Of a stretch of DNA of 48,046 bases, positions 26,029-34,604 are shown piece after piece. Location of the stretch: contig DS999532.1 of NCBI GenBank assembly GCA_000158135.1, positions 1 through 48,046 on the forward strand. The letters run 5' to 3'. Every line of letters starts with the position of its first letter. Within the stretch, counting starts at the first letter, position 1. A program made the translations under genes and the position numbers. The notes below the pieces were generated by a model, which was not told where the DNA came from, did not search any database, and was given only the letters and a program-made list of their open reading frames with translations. This DNA comes from Rhodobacteraceae bacterium KLH11. GTDB lineage: Bacteria > Pseudomonadota > Alphaproteobacteria > Rhodobacterales > Rhodobacteraceae.

Positions 26029-27009
26029 TTATGCTGCGCGTTGGCTGTGATGCAAGCGTCGCGCTTCGAACGTCTTCTGTTTGATCCTTTTTCGTTGTTC
26101 CAGAATGGCTTGGTCACGCCCAAAGTAGACGTCGGCGGGTGTGACGTTGCTCAGGCTCTCGTGGTAGCGCTGGTGATTGTAGTGATCGACGAAGGCTTCG
26201 ATTTGGGCTTCGAGATCGCCTGGTAGGAAGTAGTTTTCCAGCAAGATCCGGTTCTTCAAGGTTTGATGCCATCGTTCGATTTTACCTTGTGTCTGAGGGT
26301 GATATGGCGCACCGCGTGAGTGCTTCATGCCTTTGTCTCGCAGCCATTCAGCGAGGTCACCAGAGACATAGCTGGACCCATTATCGCTCAGCAGGCGCGG
26401 TTTGTGGACGACATGGACCTGATCACAGCCAGATGCCTGCAAGGCCAAATTGAGGGTGTCTGTCACATCCTCAGCCCGCATGTTCGTGCAGAGCTTCCAC
26501 GAGATGATGTAGCGGCTGTAATCGTCCAGGATCGTGCTGAGATAAAACCAGCCCCACCCCAGAACCTTGAGATAGGTAAAGTCGGTCTGCCAAAGCTGGT
26601 TGATGGCCGTTGTCTTATGCTCGAACTCATTTGCGGCTTTCAGCACGATGAACGCAGGGCTGGTGATCAGGTCATGTGCCTTGAGCGTGCGATACACTGT
26701 GGATTCCGATACAAAGTACCGTTCTTGGTCTGTGAACGTCACCGCCAACTCGCGGGGTGACAGCTCTGTTTCCTTCAAGGCGAAGCTGACGACCTTGCGC
26801 TTCACCTCGTCAGGAACGCGGTTCCAGACATGCTTTGGCTTGGGAGACCGATCCTCAAGGCCAGCCTCTCCGCGCTGCAGGTATCGGTCGTACCATCGGT
26901 AGAATGTGGTGCGAGGGATACCCAGTTTGGCCAATGTACGACGTGCTGACAGATGGCTTTCTTCAATCAACCGAATGATCTCCAACTTCTCAGATGCAGA
27001 GTATCTCAT
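26029..27009 (-). CDS. IS3-family transposase OrfB (DDE integrase-like domain)
   Basis: The protein has 326 residues. Its N-terminus has a helix-turn-helix segment (RRTLAKLGIPRTTFYRWYDRY). The catalytic domain shows the DDE triad: first Asp in WQTDFTYLK, second Asp in LLSDNGSSYV, and Glu in GKIERWHQTLKNR. The ATG overlaps orfA's stop (ATGA). An A7 run near the end of orfA would also allow a -1 shift to make the fused OrfAB transposase. The gene looks intact. Confidence 0.93.
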   Translation of the reverse strand: MRYSASEKLEIIRLIEESHLSARRTLAKLGIPRTTFYRWYDRYLQRGEAGLEDRSPKPKHVWNRVPDEVKRKVVSFALKETELSPRELAVTFTDQERYFVSESTVYRTLKAHDLITSPAFIVLKAANEFEHKTTAINQLWQTDFTYLKVLGWGWFYLSTILDDYSRYIISWKLCTNMRAEDVTDTLNLALQASGCDQVHVVHKPRLLSDNGSSYVSGDLAEWLRDKGMKHSRGAPYHPQTQGKIERWHQTLKNRILLENYFLPGDLEAQIEAFVDHYNHQRYHESLSNVTPADVYFGRDQAILEQRKRIKQKTFEARRLHHSQRAA

Positions 27010-27371
27010 TCGTGGTCGTCCCCATTGCCGGTCATGCTTTTTTTGAGCAAGCGCAGTTCGAGAGTTTGTTCCGCAACAACCTCTTTCAGATCGCGAGCTT
27101 CGCGCCGCAGGTCCTTGACCTCGTCGGTTGTCGCTGCACGTGCTGTGTCACCGGCAAGCCGCTTCTTCCCGGCTTCCATGAAGTCCTTCGACCATTTGTA
27201 GTAAACACCTTGGGAAATCCCCTCACGGCGGCACAGCTCTGCAATGCTGTCTTCTCCGCGAAGGCCATCCAGAACGATCCGGATCTTCTCTTCGGCTGAG
27301 TACTGTTTGCGTGTCGCCCGCTTGATGTCTTTGACGATCTTCTCGCCGGGGCTCCTATTTGTCTTTCTCAT
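27006..27371 (-). CDS. IS3-family OrfA, helix-turn-helix protein
   Basis: The protein has 121 residues from the ATG at 27371 (MRKTNRSPGEK). It contains the HTH_Tnp_1-like segment KQYSAEEKIRIVLDGLRGED, then SIAELCRREGISQGVYYKWSKDF, followed by a leucine-zipper-like helix (LRREARDLKEVVAEQTLELR). Near the 3' end, codons AAA AAA AGC (A7 at 27044-27038) form a typical IS3 slippery site. It binds the terminal repeats and regulates transposition in this family. Confidence 0.9.
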   Translation of the reverse strand: MRKTNRSPGEKIVKDIKRATRKQYSAEEKIRIVLDGLRGEDSIAELCRREGISQGVYYKWSKDFMEAGKKRLAGDTARAATTDEVKDLRREARDLKEVVAEQTLELRLLKKSMTGNGDDHE

Positions 27372-27415
27372 CGTCCACTCCTCAGTGGTTACGATGAGCC
27401 AAGAACACTCTCTTA

Positions 27416-27697
27416 TCAAATACCGCTATTTCGACCCAAAGGCGCTGACGTCAGACACCCATTGTTCATCCCAACTTCGGTGTAGGCGCTTTCAGGGATG
27501 ACGGGGTCGTCAACAGCTCCCGAGAAGGCTACCAGCGATTTGATACCATTGTAACCGCGTTCCTCGACATAGCGATCAAAGGCGAGTTTGTAACGCACCC
27601 ACCAGGTGGATTTGCGGACAGGGATAGGACCTTCAGGCTCAATAATCTCACGCAGGCGCAAGAGGCGCTTGATGGGCTGGGATTTGTCGGTATTCAT
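27416..27697 (-). pseudogene. Chimeric ORF: AlpA-like start fused to an HsdR (type I restriction) fragment
   Basis: The ORF has 93 residues. Residues about 8-33 (IKRLLRLREIIEPEGPIPVR followed by KSTWW) look like the DNA-binding start of AlpA-family phage regulators, which would normally continue into a 'GVKSGRFPQPVKLG'-type segment. From residue 34 the sequence instead reads VRYKLAFDRYVEERGYNGIK, then SLVAFSGAVDDP and YTEVGMNN. That matches an internal helicase region of type I restriction R subunits. The stop lies at the IS3 edge. It is best explained as a deletion scar, and a functional product is unlikely. Confidence 0.6.
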
Positions 27698-27753
27698 TGG
27701 ACTTCTCCGATCTGTTTCAGATGGAGACGGTCTAATTTGGCCACACGCGCTTG

Positions 27754-27789
27754 GACCCGAACTCGGGTCCGCGCCACCCGAATTCGGGT
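27754..27789. promoter_or_regulatory. Tandem palindromic sites upstream of the AlpA-like start
   Basis: GACCCGAACTCGGGTC (27754-27769) has 7-base arms around two central bases. ACCCGAATTCGGGT (27776-27789) is a perfect 14-base palindrome. Both share ACCCGAAYTCGGGT and are 22 bases apart, about two DNA turns. They lie between the unknown gene downstream of the integrase and the AlpA-like start, as expected for operators of a phage-type regulator. Confidence 0.45.
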
Positions 27790-27800
27790 CAATTAGGAAG

Positions 27801-28367
27801 TCAGGTTTTTCGCAGAAAAAGGTCTGCCTTCTGATCTTGGTCTAGGCTAGCCATAGCTTCGTCCAAGTGCTTCCGGACCGTGTCATCGGATACACTAATG
27901 CCCCGGCGCTGGGCCGCTGCAGAAATCCGCCCTGCTGCGCCTTTACCATGCTGATGGTCGAACTTTTCGACAGCAATAGCCAGCAGGATCTTTCTCAATG
28001 TGTTTAATTCTTTGGTCACTGCACCTTGGGGGCGATCATGAGATGTTTTCATCGCGGCTCTTCGAGCAACCGCCTCCTCAAGTCGCTTCGGCAGTTCGAT
28101 CCCGGCAAGCACCAACAGTTCAACTGCATCTTTGGGACTGAGCAGCCTAGACTGCAGCGAGCCGTCAAATCGGGTATCGAGGACGTCTTGAATTTCTCGA
28201 GCCAGACGCTTTTGCTCGACAGAGAACTCTGGAGGCACGATAGCGTTCTTCACCTTGTGCGGGTCATACTCAAGCGCTAGCCAGCACATTTGGTCAAGGT
28301 TCCAGTGGGCGGCACTCGCCCACAATTCGACCCTGATCGAGAATTCTTCAGAACTACTCTTGCTCAA
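27801..28367 (-). CDS. Unknown small protein of the integrase region
   Basis: About 188 residues from a TTG at 28367, which lies inside the last codons of the integrase. No ATG or GTG is available between the integrase-frame overlap and the clear coding part. The sequence is charged and helical (EFSVEQKRLAREIQDVLDTR, SPKDAVELLVLAGIELPKRLE). The final third contains a possible helix-turn-helix (GISVSDDTVRKHLDEAMASL). I do not recognise the family. Coupling to the integrase suggests a mobile-island accessory gene. The true start is uncertain. Confidence 0.6.
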   Translation of the reverse strand: MSKSSSEEFSIRVELWASAAHWNLDQMCWLALEYDPHKVKNAIVPPEFSVEQKRLAREIQDVLDTRFDGSLQSRLLSPKDAVELLVLAGIELPKRLEEAVARRAAMKTSHDRPQGAVTKELNTLRKILLAIAVEKFDHQHGKGAAGRISAAAQRRGISVSDDTVRKHLDEAMASLDQDQKADLFLRKT

Positions 28368-29568
28368 GTGACCTCTCCGTTGCAGCCCGTTGCAATTTTT
28401 CCAGACCGTCAGCCCACCATTGCGCCATCTCGACCCGCTCCTCCCAGAATGCCGCGCGGTTATAGGCCCGCCTAACCTCGTTGCTGTCCACGTGGGCCAA
28501 TGCGCGTTCGATGGCGTCGGGGTTCCACTCGCCGCTCTCATTCGCGAGGGTTGAAAACGTGGCGCGAAACCCATGCGCGGTCATTTCCTCTTTGGAGTAT
28601 CCCATCATGCGCAGCGCCTTGTTGAACGTGTTCTCACTCAGCGGGTCAATTCGCCGTCTCTGAGAGGGCAGCACCATTCCGTCCGGGTGGGAGATACGCT
28701 GAAGTTCGCGAAGTATGTCGATGGCCTGAGTAGGCAGGGGGGCAACATGAGGTTGACGCATCTTCATCCTTTCCGCCGGAATAGTCCACTTCCCCGCCTC
28801 CAGGTCGAATTCTTCCCACTTCGCAAACCGGAGTTCCCCCGGGCGGACGTGCAGCAATGCGAGCAAACGAAGACCAAGCGCGACCACACGGTAACCCGAG
28901 TAGTTTTCAATAGAGCAAAGCAACTCGCCTAGACGCTCGGGATTGGTAATCGCGGAGCGTGACCGAGGCCTTTTCTGGACCAGTGCCCCCTTGAGGGGAA
29001 TGGTTGGGTCGTTTTCCGTGAGACCACAAGCGATGGCGTACCGAAAAACCTCGCCGATAGTTGTGCGCAAGCGACTAGCGGTTTCCAAGTTACCGGCTTT
29101 CTCCTGCTTCTTGAGAACAGCCAAAACGTCACTTGGGGTGATTTCCATGACGGCGAGTTTTGCGAGGTCCTTGTTGGCCATCTCGACCAGCCAAGCTTTT
29201 TTCTTCAAGGTCTGTTCGGCTCTTCCTTCGACACGGTTTTTCTCCAAGAGCTCCGCTGCAAGAATGTCAAATCGGCCTCTTTGCGCCCGCTCGGAGGCCA
29301 GCTTTCTCTCCTTCTTGACGACCATCGGATCAATTCCCTCAATCAGGAATTTGCGATCCCGATCTCGCTTCTCTCTCGCTTCCTTGAGTGAAATCAAGGG
29401 GTAAGGCCCATATGACATCACTTTCTGCTTACCTAGGAAGCGATAGTGGAGATGCCAGTGTTTCGATCCGTTTGGTTTTACCAATATGTACAGGCCATGC
29501 GCATCGGAGCGCTTGTACGCCCTTCCTGAAGGTTGCATATTTTTCAGTGCAATATCCGTCAAGGGCAT
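28354..29568 (-). CDS. Tyrosine recombinase / P4-type integrase
   Basis: The protein has 404 residues from ATG 29568 (MPLTDIALKNMQPSGRAYK). The N-terminal DUF4102-like arm-binding domain has SDAHGLYILVKPNGSKHWHLHY and MSYGPYPLISLKEAREKR. The catalytic domain shows Arg in LLHVRPGELRFAKW, the HxxR motif HGFRATFSTLANE, a His in LAHVDSNEV, and the nucleophile Tyr in RRAYNRAAFWEERVEMAQWW. It is complete and lies about 150 bases from tRNA-Phe, the kind of site these enzymes use. It is probably responsible for the mobile zone to its left. Confidence 0.93.
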   Translation of the reverse strand: MPLTDIALKNMQPSGRAYKRSDAHGLYILVKPNGSKHWHLHYRFLGKQKVMSYGPYPLISLKEAREKRDRDRKFLIEGIDPMVVKKERKLASERAQRGRFDILAAELLEKNRVEGRAEQTLKKKAWLVEMANKDLAKLAVMEITPSDVLAVLKKQEKAGNLETASRLRTTIGEVFRYAIACGLTENDPTIPLKGALVQKRPRSRSAITNPERLGELLCSIENYSGYRVVALGLRLLALLHVRPGELRFAKWEEFDLEAGKWTIPAERMKMRQPHVAPLPTQAIDILRELQRISHPDGMVLPSQRRRIDPLSENTFNKALRMMGYSKEEMTAHGFRATFSTLANESGEWNPDAIERALAHVDSNEVRRAYNRAAFWEERVEMAQWWADGLEKLQRAATERSLEQE

Positions 29569-29718
29569 CAAACAACCTGCCAAATTGATCACAGCGATTA
29601 TACCAACACTTTTTTCGGATGGAAGCGGACAAATGCGGAACAACCCAGACTCCCAAAAGTAGAAACTTCTGCAAAAACAGACGCATCACACAATCTTGGA
29701 CAGACTTGGAAGGTAGTA

Positions 29719-29793
29719 TGGTGCCCGGGGGCGGAATCGAACCACCGACACGAGGATTTTCAATCCACTGCTCTACCCCTGAGCTACCCGGGC
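29719..29793 (-). tRNA. tRNA-Phe (anticodon GAA)
   Basis: The minus strand folds as a cloverleaf. The acceptor is GCCCGGG/CCCGGGC with discriminator A and encoded CCA. The D-arm contains AGCTCAGGGGTAGAGC, the anticodon loop is TTGAAAA (GAA, Phe), and the T-arm loop is TTCGATT between GGTGG and CCGCC. It lies between yacG and the integrase and is the probable attachment site for the adjacent island. Confidence 0.95.
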
Positions 29794-29872
29794 ACGGGAA
29801 CGGTGTTTGCCGTTGGGTGCAGGCCTTCTATGACTTGCCACAGGCAGTGTCCAGAGGCTTTTTGACATTTTT

Positions 29873-30055
29873 TTAGTGTCGGCGCAGTGGCTGGCTTTCG
29901 GGGGGTTCCTGGACGCTTTCGGCATCTTCTTCCCGTTGCGAAGGGACTGAATAAGAACCGTTCAGCCATTTAGCCAGATCGATGTCGGCGCAGCGCTTGG
30001 AACAGAATGGGCGAAAGGCCTGCAGTGTATCTTCTCCACAGATCGGGCAGCTCAT
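29873..30055 (-). CDS. yacG: DNA gyrase inhibitor YacG (zinc-binding)
   Basis: The protein has 60 residues with the four-cysteine zinc site CPICG (residues 3-7) and FCSKRCADIDLAKWL (residues 17-31), diagnostic of YacG/DUF329. YacG binds gyrase and limits its activity in E. coli. The ATG overlaps the ribonuclease stop (ATGA). The C-terminal 25 residues are disordered-looking. Confidence 0.93.
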   Translation of the reverse strand: MSCPICGEDTLQAFRPFCSKRCADIDLAKWLNGSYSVPSQREEDAESVQEPPESQPLRRH

Positions 30056-31074
30056 TTCAGTATCTCCGCCAAGGGGATACGGCCCCGTTTGCGTTGCAAT
30101 TCAAAGTGCCCCAGCGGGGTCCAGCCGGCAAGTATCGTTTCTTCGGGATCAGACTTGAGCGCCGCGCGCAAAGCGGATTCGAAGCCGCGTCGGTCTTTTT
30201 TGGGCATCGGGGCGAGGTCCAGCGTGATCTGCCCGCCCAGCCCGCGTACACGCAGGGCACGAGGCAGGGTTTTGGCGCAGGCAAAATTGGCCTTGGTTCC
30301 GGCTGCCAGCGACGTGTCTGCGCCGGTGTTCACATCCACCGCAACGAGCGCCCGGGTCGGTTCTATATAAAGATGCCCGCCACCGGGCAAAGGCTCGGAC
30401 TTGCTGCGGGCCGTCTCAAGTGCATCCAGTACGCCGTGGGCCTCAAAACCGCCCGAAGAGGTGACAACTTCGGCCGGATCGGTCCAGTCGCGCCAGGCCA
30501 GAATATGCGGGGTATCGCCTTCGCTCAGCAGCTCGGGCTCGGTCCCCGGGTCGTGCAGCACCTGATCAGCCAGTGCCAGCATGGCTGAGATGTCCTCGGC
30601 GATATCGTCGGGCTCGGCTCCTTGGCAGCATGAGCGCAGGATCAGGCCATGCGCACTGTCCCCCATCAGGTCATGCGCGATTTCAAGCAGTTGATCACGG
30701 GTATCCTCATCGCGGATACGGCGCGAGATGTTCAGGCCGGGCGCATCGGGTGTCACGATCGCATAGCGGCTTTTGAACAGGATCCGATTTGTCACCGGGA
30801 TGGCCTTGCCGGGTTCCGCGTAACCCGTCACCTGCACCAGAAGCAGTGCGCCGGGGGCCAGGCCTTTGACTTGCCGCAAGAACGCCGCGCCATCCGGTGT
30901 GGTCAGGAACATACCACCCTGGCCTTTGACCGGGCGGTCGGCACGGGCGCGATAGATGGTGCCCGGCACGGGGGCATCCCCGGCGATCAGGAAATCATCC
31001 AGTTTGCCATCAACCATCAGGGCCGCAGCTTCGCGGCCTGCGATGTGATCCAGAATGATGGTTCTGCCCTTCAT
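30052..31074 (-). CDS. Ribonuclease E/G family protein
   Basis: The protein has 340 residues from ATG 31074, which overlaps maf's stop (ATGA). It shows the RNase E/G core: [20 protein letters not shown] (S1-like region), [18 protein letters not shown], and the catalytic segment [19 protein letters not shown] with the metal-binding Asp. It then has [19 protein letters not shown], where the second Asp is expected. It is short compared with E. coli RNase E and closer to the compact alphaproteobacterial form. It acts in RNA processing; the exact substrates are unknown. Confidence 0.88.
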   Translation of the reverse strand: MKGRTIILDHIAGREAAALMVDGKLDDFLIAGDAPVPGTIYRARADRPVKGQGGMFLTTPDGAAFLRQVKGLAPGALLLVQVTGYAEPGKAIPVTNRILFKSRYAIVTPDAPGLNISRRIRDEDTRDQLLEIAHDLMGDSAHGLILRSCCQGAEPDDIAEDISAMLALADQVLHDPGTEPELLSEGDTPHILAWRDWTDPAEVVTSSGGFEAHGVLDALETARSKSEPLPGGGHLYIEPTRALVAVDVNTGADTSLAAGTKANFACAKTLPRALRVRGLGGQITLDLAPMPKKDRRGFESALRAALKSDPEETILAGWTPLGHFELQRKRGRIPLAEILK

Positions 31075-31649
31075 GGTGCCTCGCGATACAAGGGGTAACC
31101 GATGCCCTGCAAAAGGGCAGCCGTTTCGGACAGCGGCAGCCCGACGATACCGGTGAATGAACCCGAAATCCACGGAATGAAAGCGCCTGCCGGGCCCTGA
31201 ATGGCATAGGCCCCTGCCTTGCCCTGCCAGTCACCGGTGGCCAGATAAGCATTCACCTCGACGTCTGACAAACGTTTGAGTTTGACCTGCGAAACCACAT
31301 CGCGTTGCAGAACCCGATCGCCGCATCGCACGGCAACCGAGGTGATGACACGATGCCGCCGTCCCGAGAGAGCATGCAGGAACTCAGCGGCCTGACCGGC
31401 GTTTTCCGGTTTGCCCAGAATGCGACGACCCAGTGCGACCGTGGTATCCGCAGACAAGGTGATGTCATCGCCACCCGCCTGCACGGCCTGCACTTTTTCC
31501 CGCGTGATGCGGTTGCAGTAGGGAACCGGCAACTCCCCTTTCAGCGGGGTTTCATCAATGTCAGGGGGGCGAATTGCATCGGGCTGCACGCCAAGCTGAG
31601 CCAGCAGGTCCAGCCGTCTTGGGCTGCCCGATCCGAGGATAAACGCCAT
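31071..31649 (-). CDS. maf: Maf-family nucleoside triphosphate pyrophosphatase
   Basis: The protein has 192 residues. The signature [18 protein letters not shown] is at residues 3-20, followed by a DIDET motif (residues 35-39), [19 protein letters not shown], and [12 protein letters not shown]. Family members hydrolyse non-canonical or modified nucleotides, protecting nucleic acids. It lies between infA and the ribonuclease gene, an arrangement typical of Rhodobacterales. Confidence 0.93.
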   Translation of the reverse strand: MAFILGSGSPRRLDLLAQLGVQPDAIRPPDIDETPLKGELPVPYCNRITREKVQAVQAGGDDITLSADTTVALGRRILGKPENAGQAAEFLHALSGRRHRVITSVAVRCGDRVLQRDVVSQVKLKRLSDVEVNAYLATGDWQGKAGAYAIQGPAGAFIPWISGSFTGIVGLPLSETAALLQGIGYPLYREAP

Positions 31650-31660
31650 GTATCCGGGCG

Positions 31661-31879
31661 TTACTTAAAGCGATAGTTGATCCGACCCTTGGTCAGATCA
31701 TAGGGTGTCATCTCGACCTGTACCTTGTCGCCAGCCAGAACACGGATGCGGTTCTTGCGCATCTTGCCCGCCGTATGTGCGATGATCTCATGGCCGTTTT
31801 CCAGCTCGACCCGAAACGTCGCATTAGGCAGGAGTTCCTTCACGACACCGGGAAATTCGAGCGTATCTTCCTTGGCCAT
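31661..31879 (-). CDS. infA: Translation initiation factor IF-1
   Basis: The protein has 72 residues from ATG 31879. The full S1/OB-fold sequence is present: [40 protein letters not shown], and [20 protein letters not shown]. It is the standard length for IF-1. The gene leads the infA-maf-ribonuclease-yacG run. Confidence 0.97.
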   Translation of the reverse strand: MAKEDTLEFPGVVKELLPNATFRVELENGHEIIAHTAGKMRKNRIRVLAGDKVQVEMTPYDLTKGRINYRFK

Positions 31880-31970
31880 GTTGTCTCCACACTTAAGTTG
31901 CACCCGCAGAATCTGCGAGGATGTGCGCTTAAATGAGCTTATTTCGGCCCTATTTCAAGGGCGGAATCAC

Positions 31971-32846
31971 CTAGAGCGGGGATATTGTGACTGAATCAAC
32001 CCGGGCGTCCTGTTCAGCCCAATGGGTTCGGTTCAACACATGGCCATCTGCACGAACCTGCGCAATGGCCGACAGATCAACCTCGGCATAGGTCCAGCCG
32101 GGCGTGTTCAGGGTGCCTTCGGCAAGCACCCCGGTTTGCGGGAAACCAATGTCGGGCGGGCCAAAAACGCCCCCCATGCCGGTGTTCATATTGACGGCTG
32201 TGGACCAGTCATTGTTGCCGACAAGCGATGACATCACCGTAACACATTGATTTTCCAATGCTCTGGACATCGCCCCAATACGCACCCGCCAATACCCCGA
32301 CAAGGCTTCGGTGCAGGATGGCACAAGGATCAGGTCGGCATCATCAAGGGCGCGACCCAGCAGGGGAAACTCGCTGTCATAACAGATCAGCACGCCGATT
32401 TTGCCCAGCGGGGTATCGAAAAGTTTAAGCCGACCGCCGGGGGTGATCTTCCAGGGATCGCGCTCAAACCGTGTCATGATCTGCTTGTCCTGATGATCAT
32501 GACGACCATCCGGAGCGTAGAAACCGGCCCGGTTCACCGGCCGGCCGGGCCCGGCGAGAACCGGGGCCGACGCGCCCAGAATGTAGCAGTTGTACATCTT
32601 TGCCAGACGGGAATGTAAAACTTGTACATCCCCCATTCGCGCGGAAACCGCGTGGATCGAGCGTTCCAGATCACCGGCGATCTCGGCGCCGTCAAGTGTT
32701 GCCAGTTCCATCGCACCATATTCGGGAAAGACCAGCAGATTGGCCCCCTGACCAGCGGCCCCGGACACCCAGGCCTCAAGCTTTTCTTCATATTGTGCCC
32801 AGCTGGAGAGCCAATCCAGCGCGTAGGCGGCGGTCGCAACTTTCAT
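31971..32846 (-). CDS. Carbon-nitrogen hydrolase (nitrilase superfamily)
   Basis: The protein has 291 residues from ATG 32846 (MKVATAAYALDWLSSW). It contains the nitrilase-type triad: Glu in NLLVFPEYGAMEL, Lys in HDHQDKQIMTRFE, and Cys in KIGVLICYDSEFPLLGRAL. The family hydrolyses amides, nitriles or carbamoyl groups; the substrate cannot be told here. It is a stand-alone gene with no partner glutamine domain. Confidence 0.88.
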   Translation of the reverse strand: MKVATAAYALDWLSSWAQYEEKLEAWVSGAAGQGANLLVFPEYGAMELATLDGAEIAGDLERSIHAVSARMGDVQVLHSRLAKMYNCYILGASAPVLAGPGRPVNRAGFYAPDGRHDHQDKQIMTRFERDPWKITPGGRLKLFDTPLGKIGVLICYDSEFPLLGRALDDADLILVPSCTEALSGYWRVRIGAMSRALENQCVTVMSSLVGNNDWSTAVNMNTGMGGVFGPPDIGFPQTGVLAEGTLNTPGWTYAEVDLSAIAQVRADGHVLNRTHWAEQDARVDSVTISPL

Positions 32847-32942
32847 GATGGTTTCTCTGCGGTGAAAACTGCCCCCACGTTTAAGAGAGGCGCGCGCGCC
32901 TGTACAGCCCAACCTGTGTGATATGCTGGCGACCCCCGCTCG

Positions 32943-34091
32943 TCAGGGCAGGTTCGTGGGCTCATACCCGGTTTTCAGATCAATCCTCTCCTGCACGGAC
33001 GGGTGCAAGACGGCATCGTCCGGAATATAGCGTGGCTCTCTCCTCGGAATGTAGAAACCGCGTTCTTTCCGTATCTCGGGATTATCATGCCATTTCTTCC
33101 GCTTTGGTAAATATTCCAGCAGTTTCCACCAGAACGTCATTGAATCATGCAGGTCCGCATACACGCTTGGCGACACATAATCGCGTCTGCTGCCCGCTTG
33201 CACGTTCTTCGGGGTCTCGCCACGCACCAGGCGCTTGACCATGGTTTCCCGAAAGACCAGCCCGTGCGCGCGGGCTTCATCCACCATCCATTCCAGCGGG
33301 TATTTCGCGGCTCCGCTCTCTTGTTCCGGATACCCGCTGCCCACGTCGCCATGCACCCCGGCGAACCAAACCTGCTGGATGTCCTGAGGCTCGGCATCCT
33401 CGTTTTTGACGAACGGGTTGGTTTTGAACAGCTGCGGCTCTTCCCAGCGTGCCAGCCGGAACATGCGGCGACGTTCGTCAATCGCACAGGCGTGTCGAAA
33501 CACGCGCACGGCAGGGTTGGTATGTGTATAGGGCAGTGCCTCAAGCGAAGGCAGGTACATCCGGTCGGGGCGCGGCACGATCACCGAGGCCACCGTATCC
33601 CAGCATCCCATGAAACGGATGGTGACGCGCCGTGTGTCCAGAACCTCCTGCACGCGCCAGGCGACATCGAATTCATCCCGGGCCCCGGATTGCTTGTAGG
33701 CCGTCAGCGCGTAAGAGCACAGATGTTCCTGATGCGTATGCAGCAGGCCAACCATGTTGAGGAACCCGGCCAGAACCCGCACCGTATGCGCGCCACGCGA
33801 GAAGCCGAACAGATATATCTCGTCGCCCTCTTCGAAATGGTGGATCAGGAAGCGATAGGCATCCAGTACATTGGCGTCCAGCCCATATCCGGTGGCAAGC
33901 CCGAACACGCCCTTGAGCTTGTTTTTGAACCGGTTCCAGGCACCGCTGTTCGATATCGTTCCAACACCGGGATCATAGAACCCGATCTGGTCGTCGCTTT
34001 CCTTGAGGACCCGGTAGAACTTGAGAACATTGGATTGGTTTTCCTTGATCTCGTTTCCGGTGCCATCACAGCAAATTACAATCTTCTTCAA
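32943..34091 (-). CDS. DUF2235 alpha/beta-hydrolase-like protein
   Basis: The protein has 382 residues from a TTG at 34091, 7 bases after GAGG. The N-terminus KKIVICCDGTGNEIKENQSN and the nucleophile motif LFGFSRGAHTVRVLAGFL (Ser in GFSRGA) identify DUF2235, the family that includes some T6SS phospholipase effectors. WFAGVHGDVGSGYPE carries likely Asp/His catalytic residues. No signal peptide or adjacent immunity gene is evident, so a housekeeping lipase-like role is as likely as a toxic one. Confidence 0.88.
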   Translation of the reverse strand: MKKIVICCDGTGNEIKENQSNVLKFYRVLKESDDQIGFYDPGVGTISNSGAWNRFKNKLKGVFGLATGYGLDANVLDAYRFLIHHFEEGDEIYLFGFSRGAHTVRVLAGFLNMVGLLHTHQEHLCSYALTAYKQSGARDEFDVAWRVQEVLDTRRVTIRFMGCWDTVASVIVPRPDRMYLPSLEALPYTHTNPAVRVFRHACAIDERRRMFRLARWEEPQLFKTNPFVKNEDAEPQDIQQVWFAGVHGDVGSGYPEQESGAAKYPLEWMVDEARAHGLVFRETMVKRLVRGETPKNVQAGSRRDYVSPSVYADLHDSMTFWWKLLEYLPKRKKWHDNPEIRKERGFYIPRREPRYIPDDAVLHPSVQERIDLKTGYEPTNLP

Positions 34092-34196
34092 AACAATACC
34101 TCAGGCAAATTCAGGAATAGAAATGCCTGCAGGATAGCTGAGTTTCCCAGGATTGTTAACTGCCGCGCCGGGGCAGCCTGTGCTTGTACGCCGGGA

Positions 34197-34541
34197 TCAG
34201 AGCTGCTCCACCTTGATCGAATCCTCGGGATAAAAGGCCAGATAATCCTTGAGCTGGGCTATCGCCTCGCCCGGGTTTTCAAAGCTCCATGCCGCGTTTT
34301 CGGCAACCGATGATCTGTTCACGATCGAGAAATGCGTGGCCTTCCCCTTGATGGGATCGTGGATAACCTTGTCGCTTCGATCCAGAAAGGCCATGGCAAT
34401 GTCGGACCGGGGGAAGTAGATCACCGGGTCGTTTTCGCCCTCCAGCAGCTCAAGCGCGTTGTTCGTCTCGCCCAGAATTGCACCGCCCGAACGGACGCTC
34501 CATTTACCCGGCGCTTTGCGGATCGTGATCTGATTGGTCAT
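34197..34541 (-). CDS. DUF427 domain protein
   Basis: The protein has 114 residues with the DUF427 pattern APGKWSVRSGGAILGETNNA, VIYFPRSDIAMAFL, THFSIVNRSS and NAAWSFENPGEAIAQLKDYL, followed by LAFYPEDSIKVEQL. The function of the family is not established. It looks complete and is single-copy here. Confidence 0.92.
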   Translation of the reverse strand: MTNQITIRKAPGKWSVRSGGAILGETNNALELLEGENDPVIYFPRSDIAMAFLDRSDKVIHDPIKGKATHFSIVNRSSVAENAAWSFENPGEAIAQLKDYLAFYPEDSIKVEQL

Positions 34542-34604
34542 GTCTGCTCCTTCCCTCGTCTTTTGCGGGCTTCCTCCTTGCCCATTCTATGTAACAGCCC
34601 GGTG

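Larger units (their letters stand above)
25996..27415 (-). mobile_element. IS3-family insertion sequence with imperfect terminal inverted repeats
   Basis: The left end reads TAAGAGAGTGTTTGGCTCAT. The reverse complement of the right end reads TAAGAGAGTGTTCTTGGCTC, so the ends are inverted repeats with a two-base difference. Inside are orfA and orfB in the usual IS3 arrangement. I could not identify a clean target-site duplication. The exact outermost base is uncertain by about two positions. Confidence 0.85.

Noticed and set aside
32943..34091. DUF2235 protein as a secreted toxin of the eCIS
   Set aside because: It lies on the far side of the core block, has no adjacent immunity gene, and nothing links it to the contractile system.
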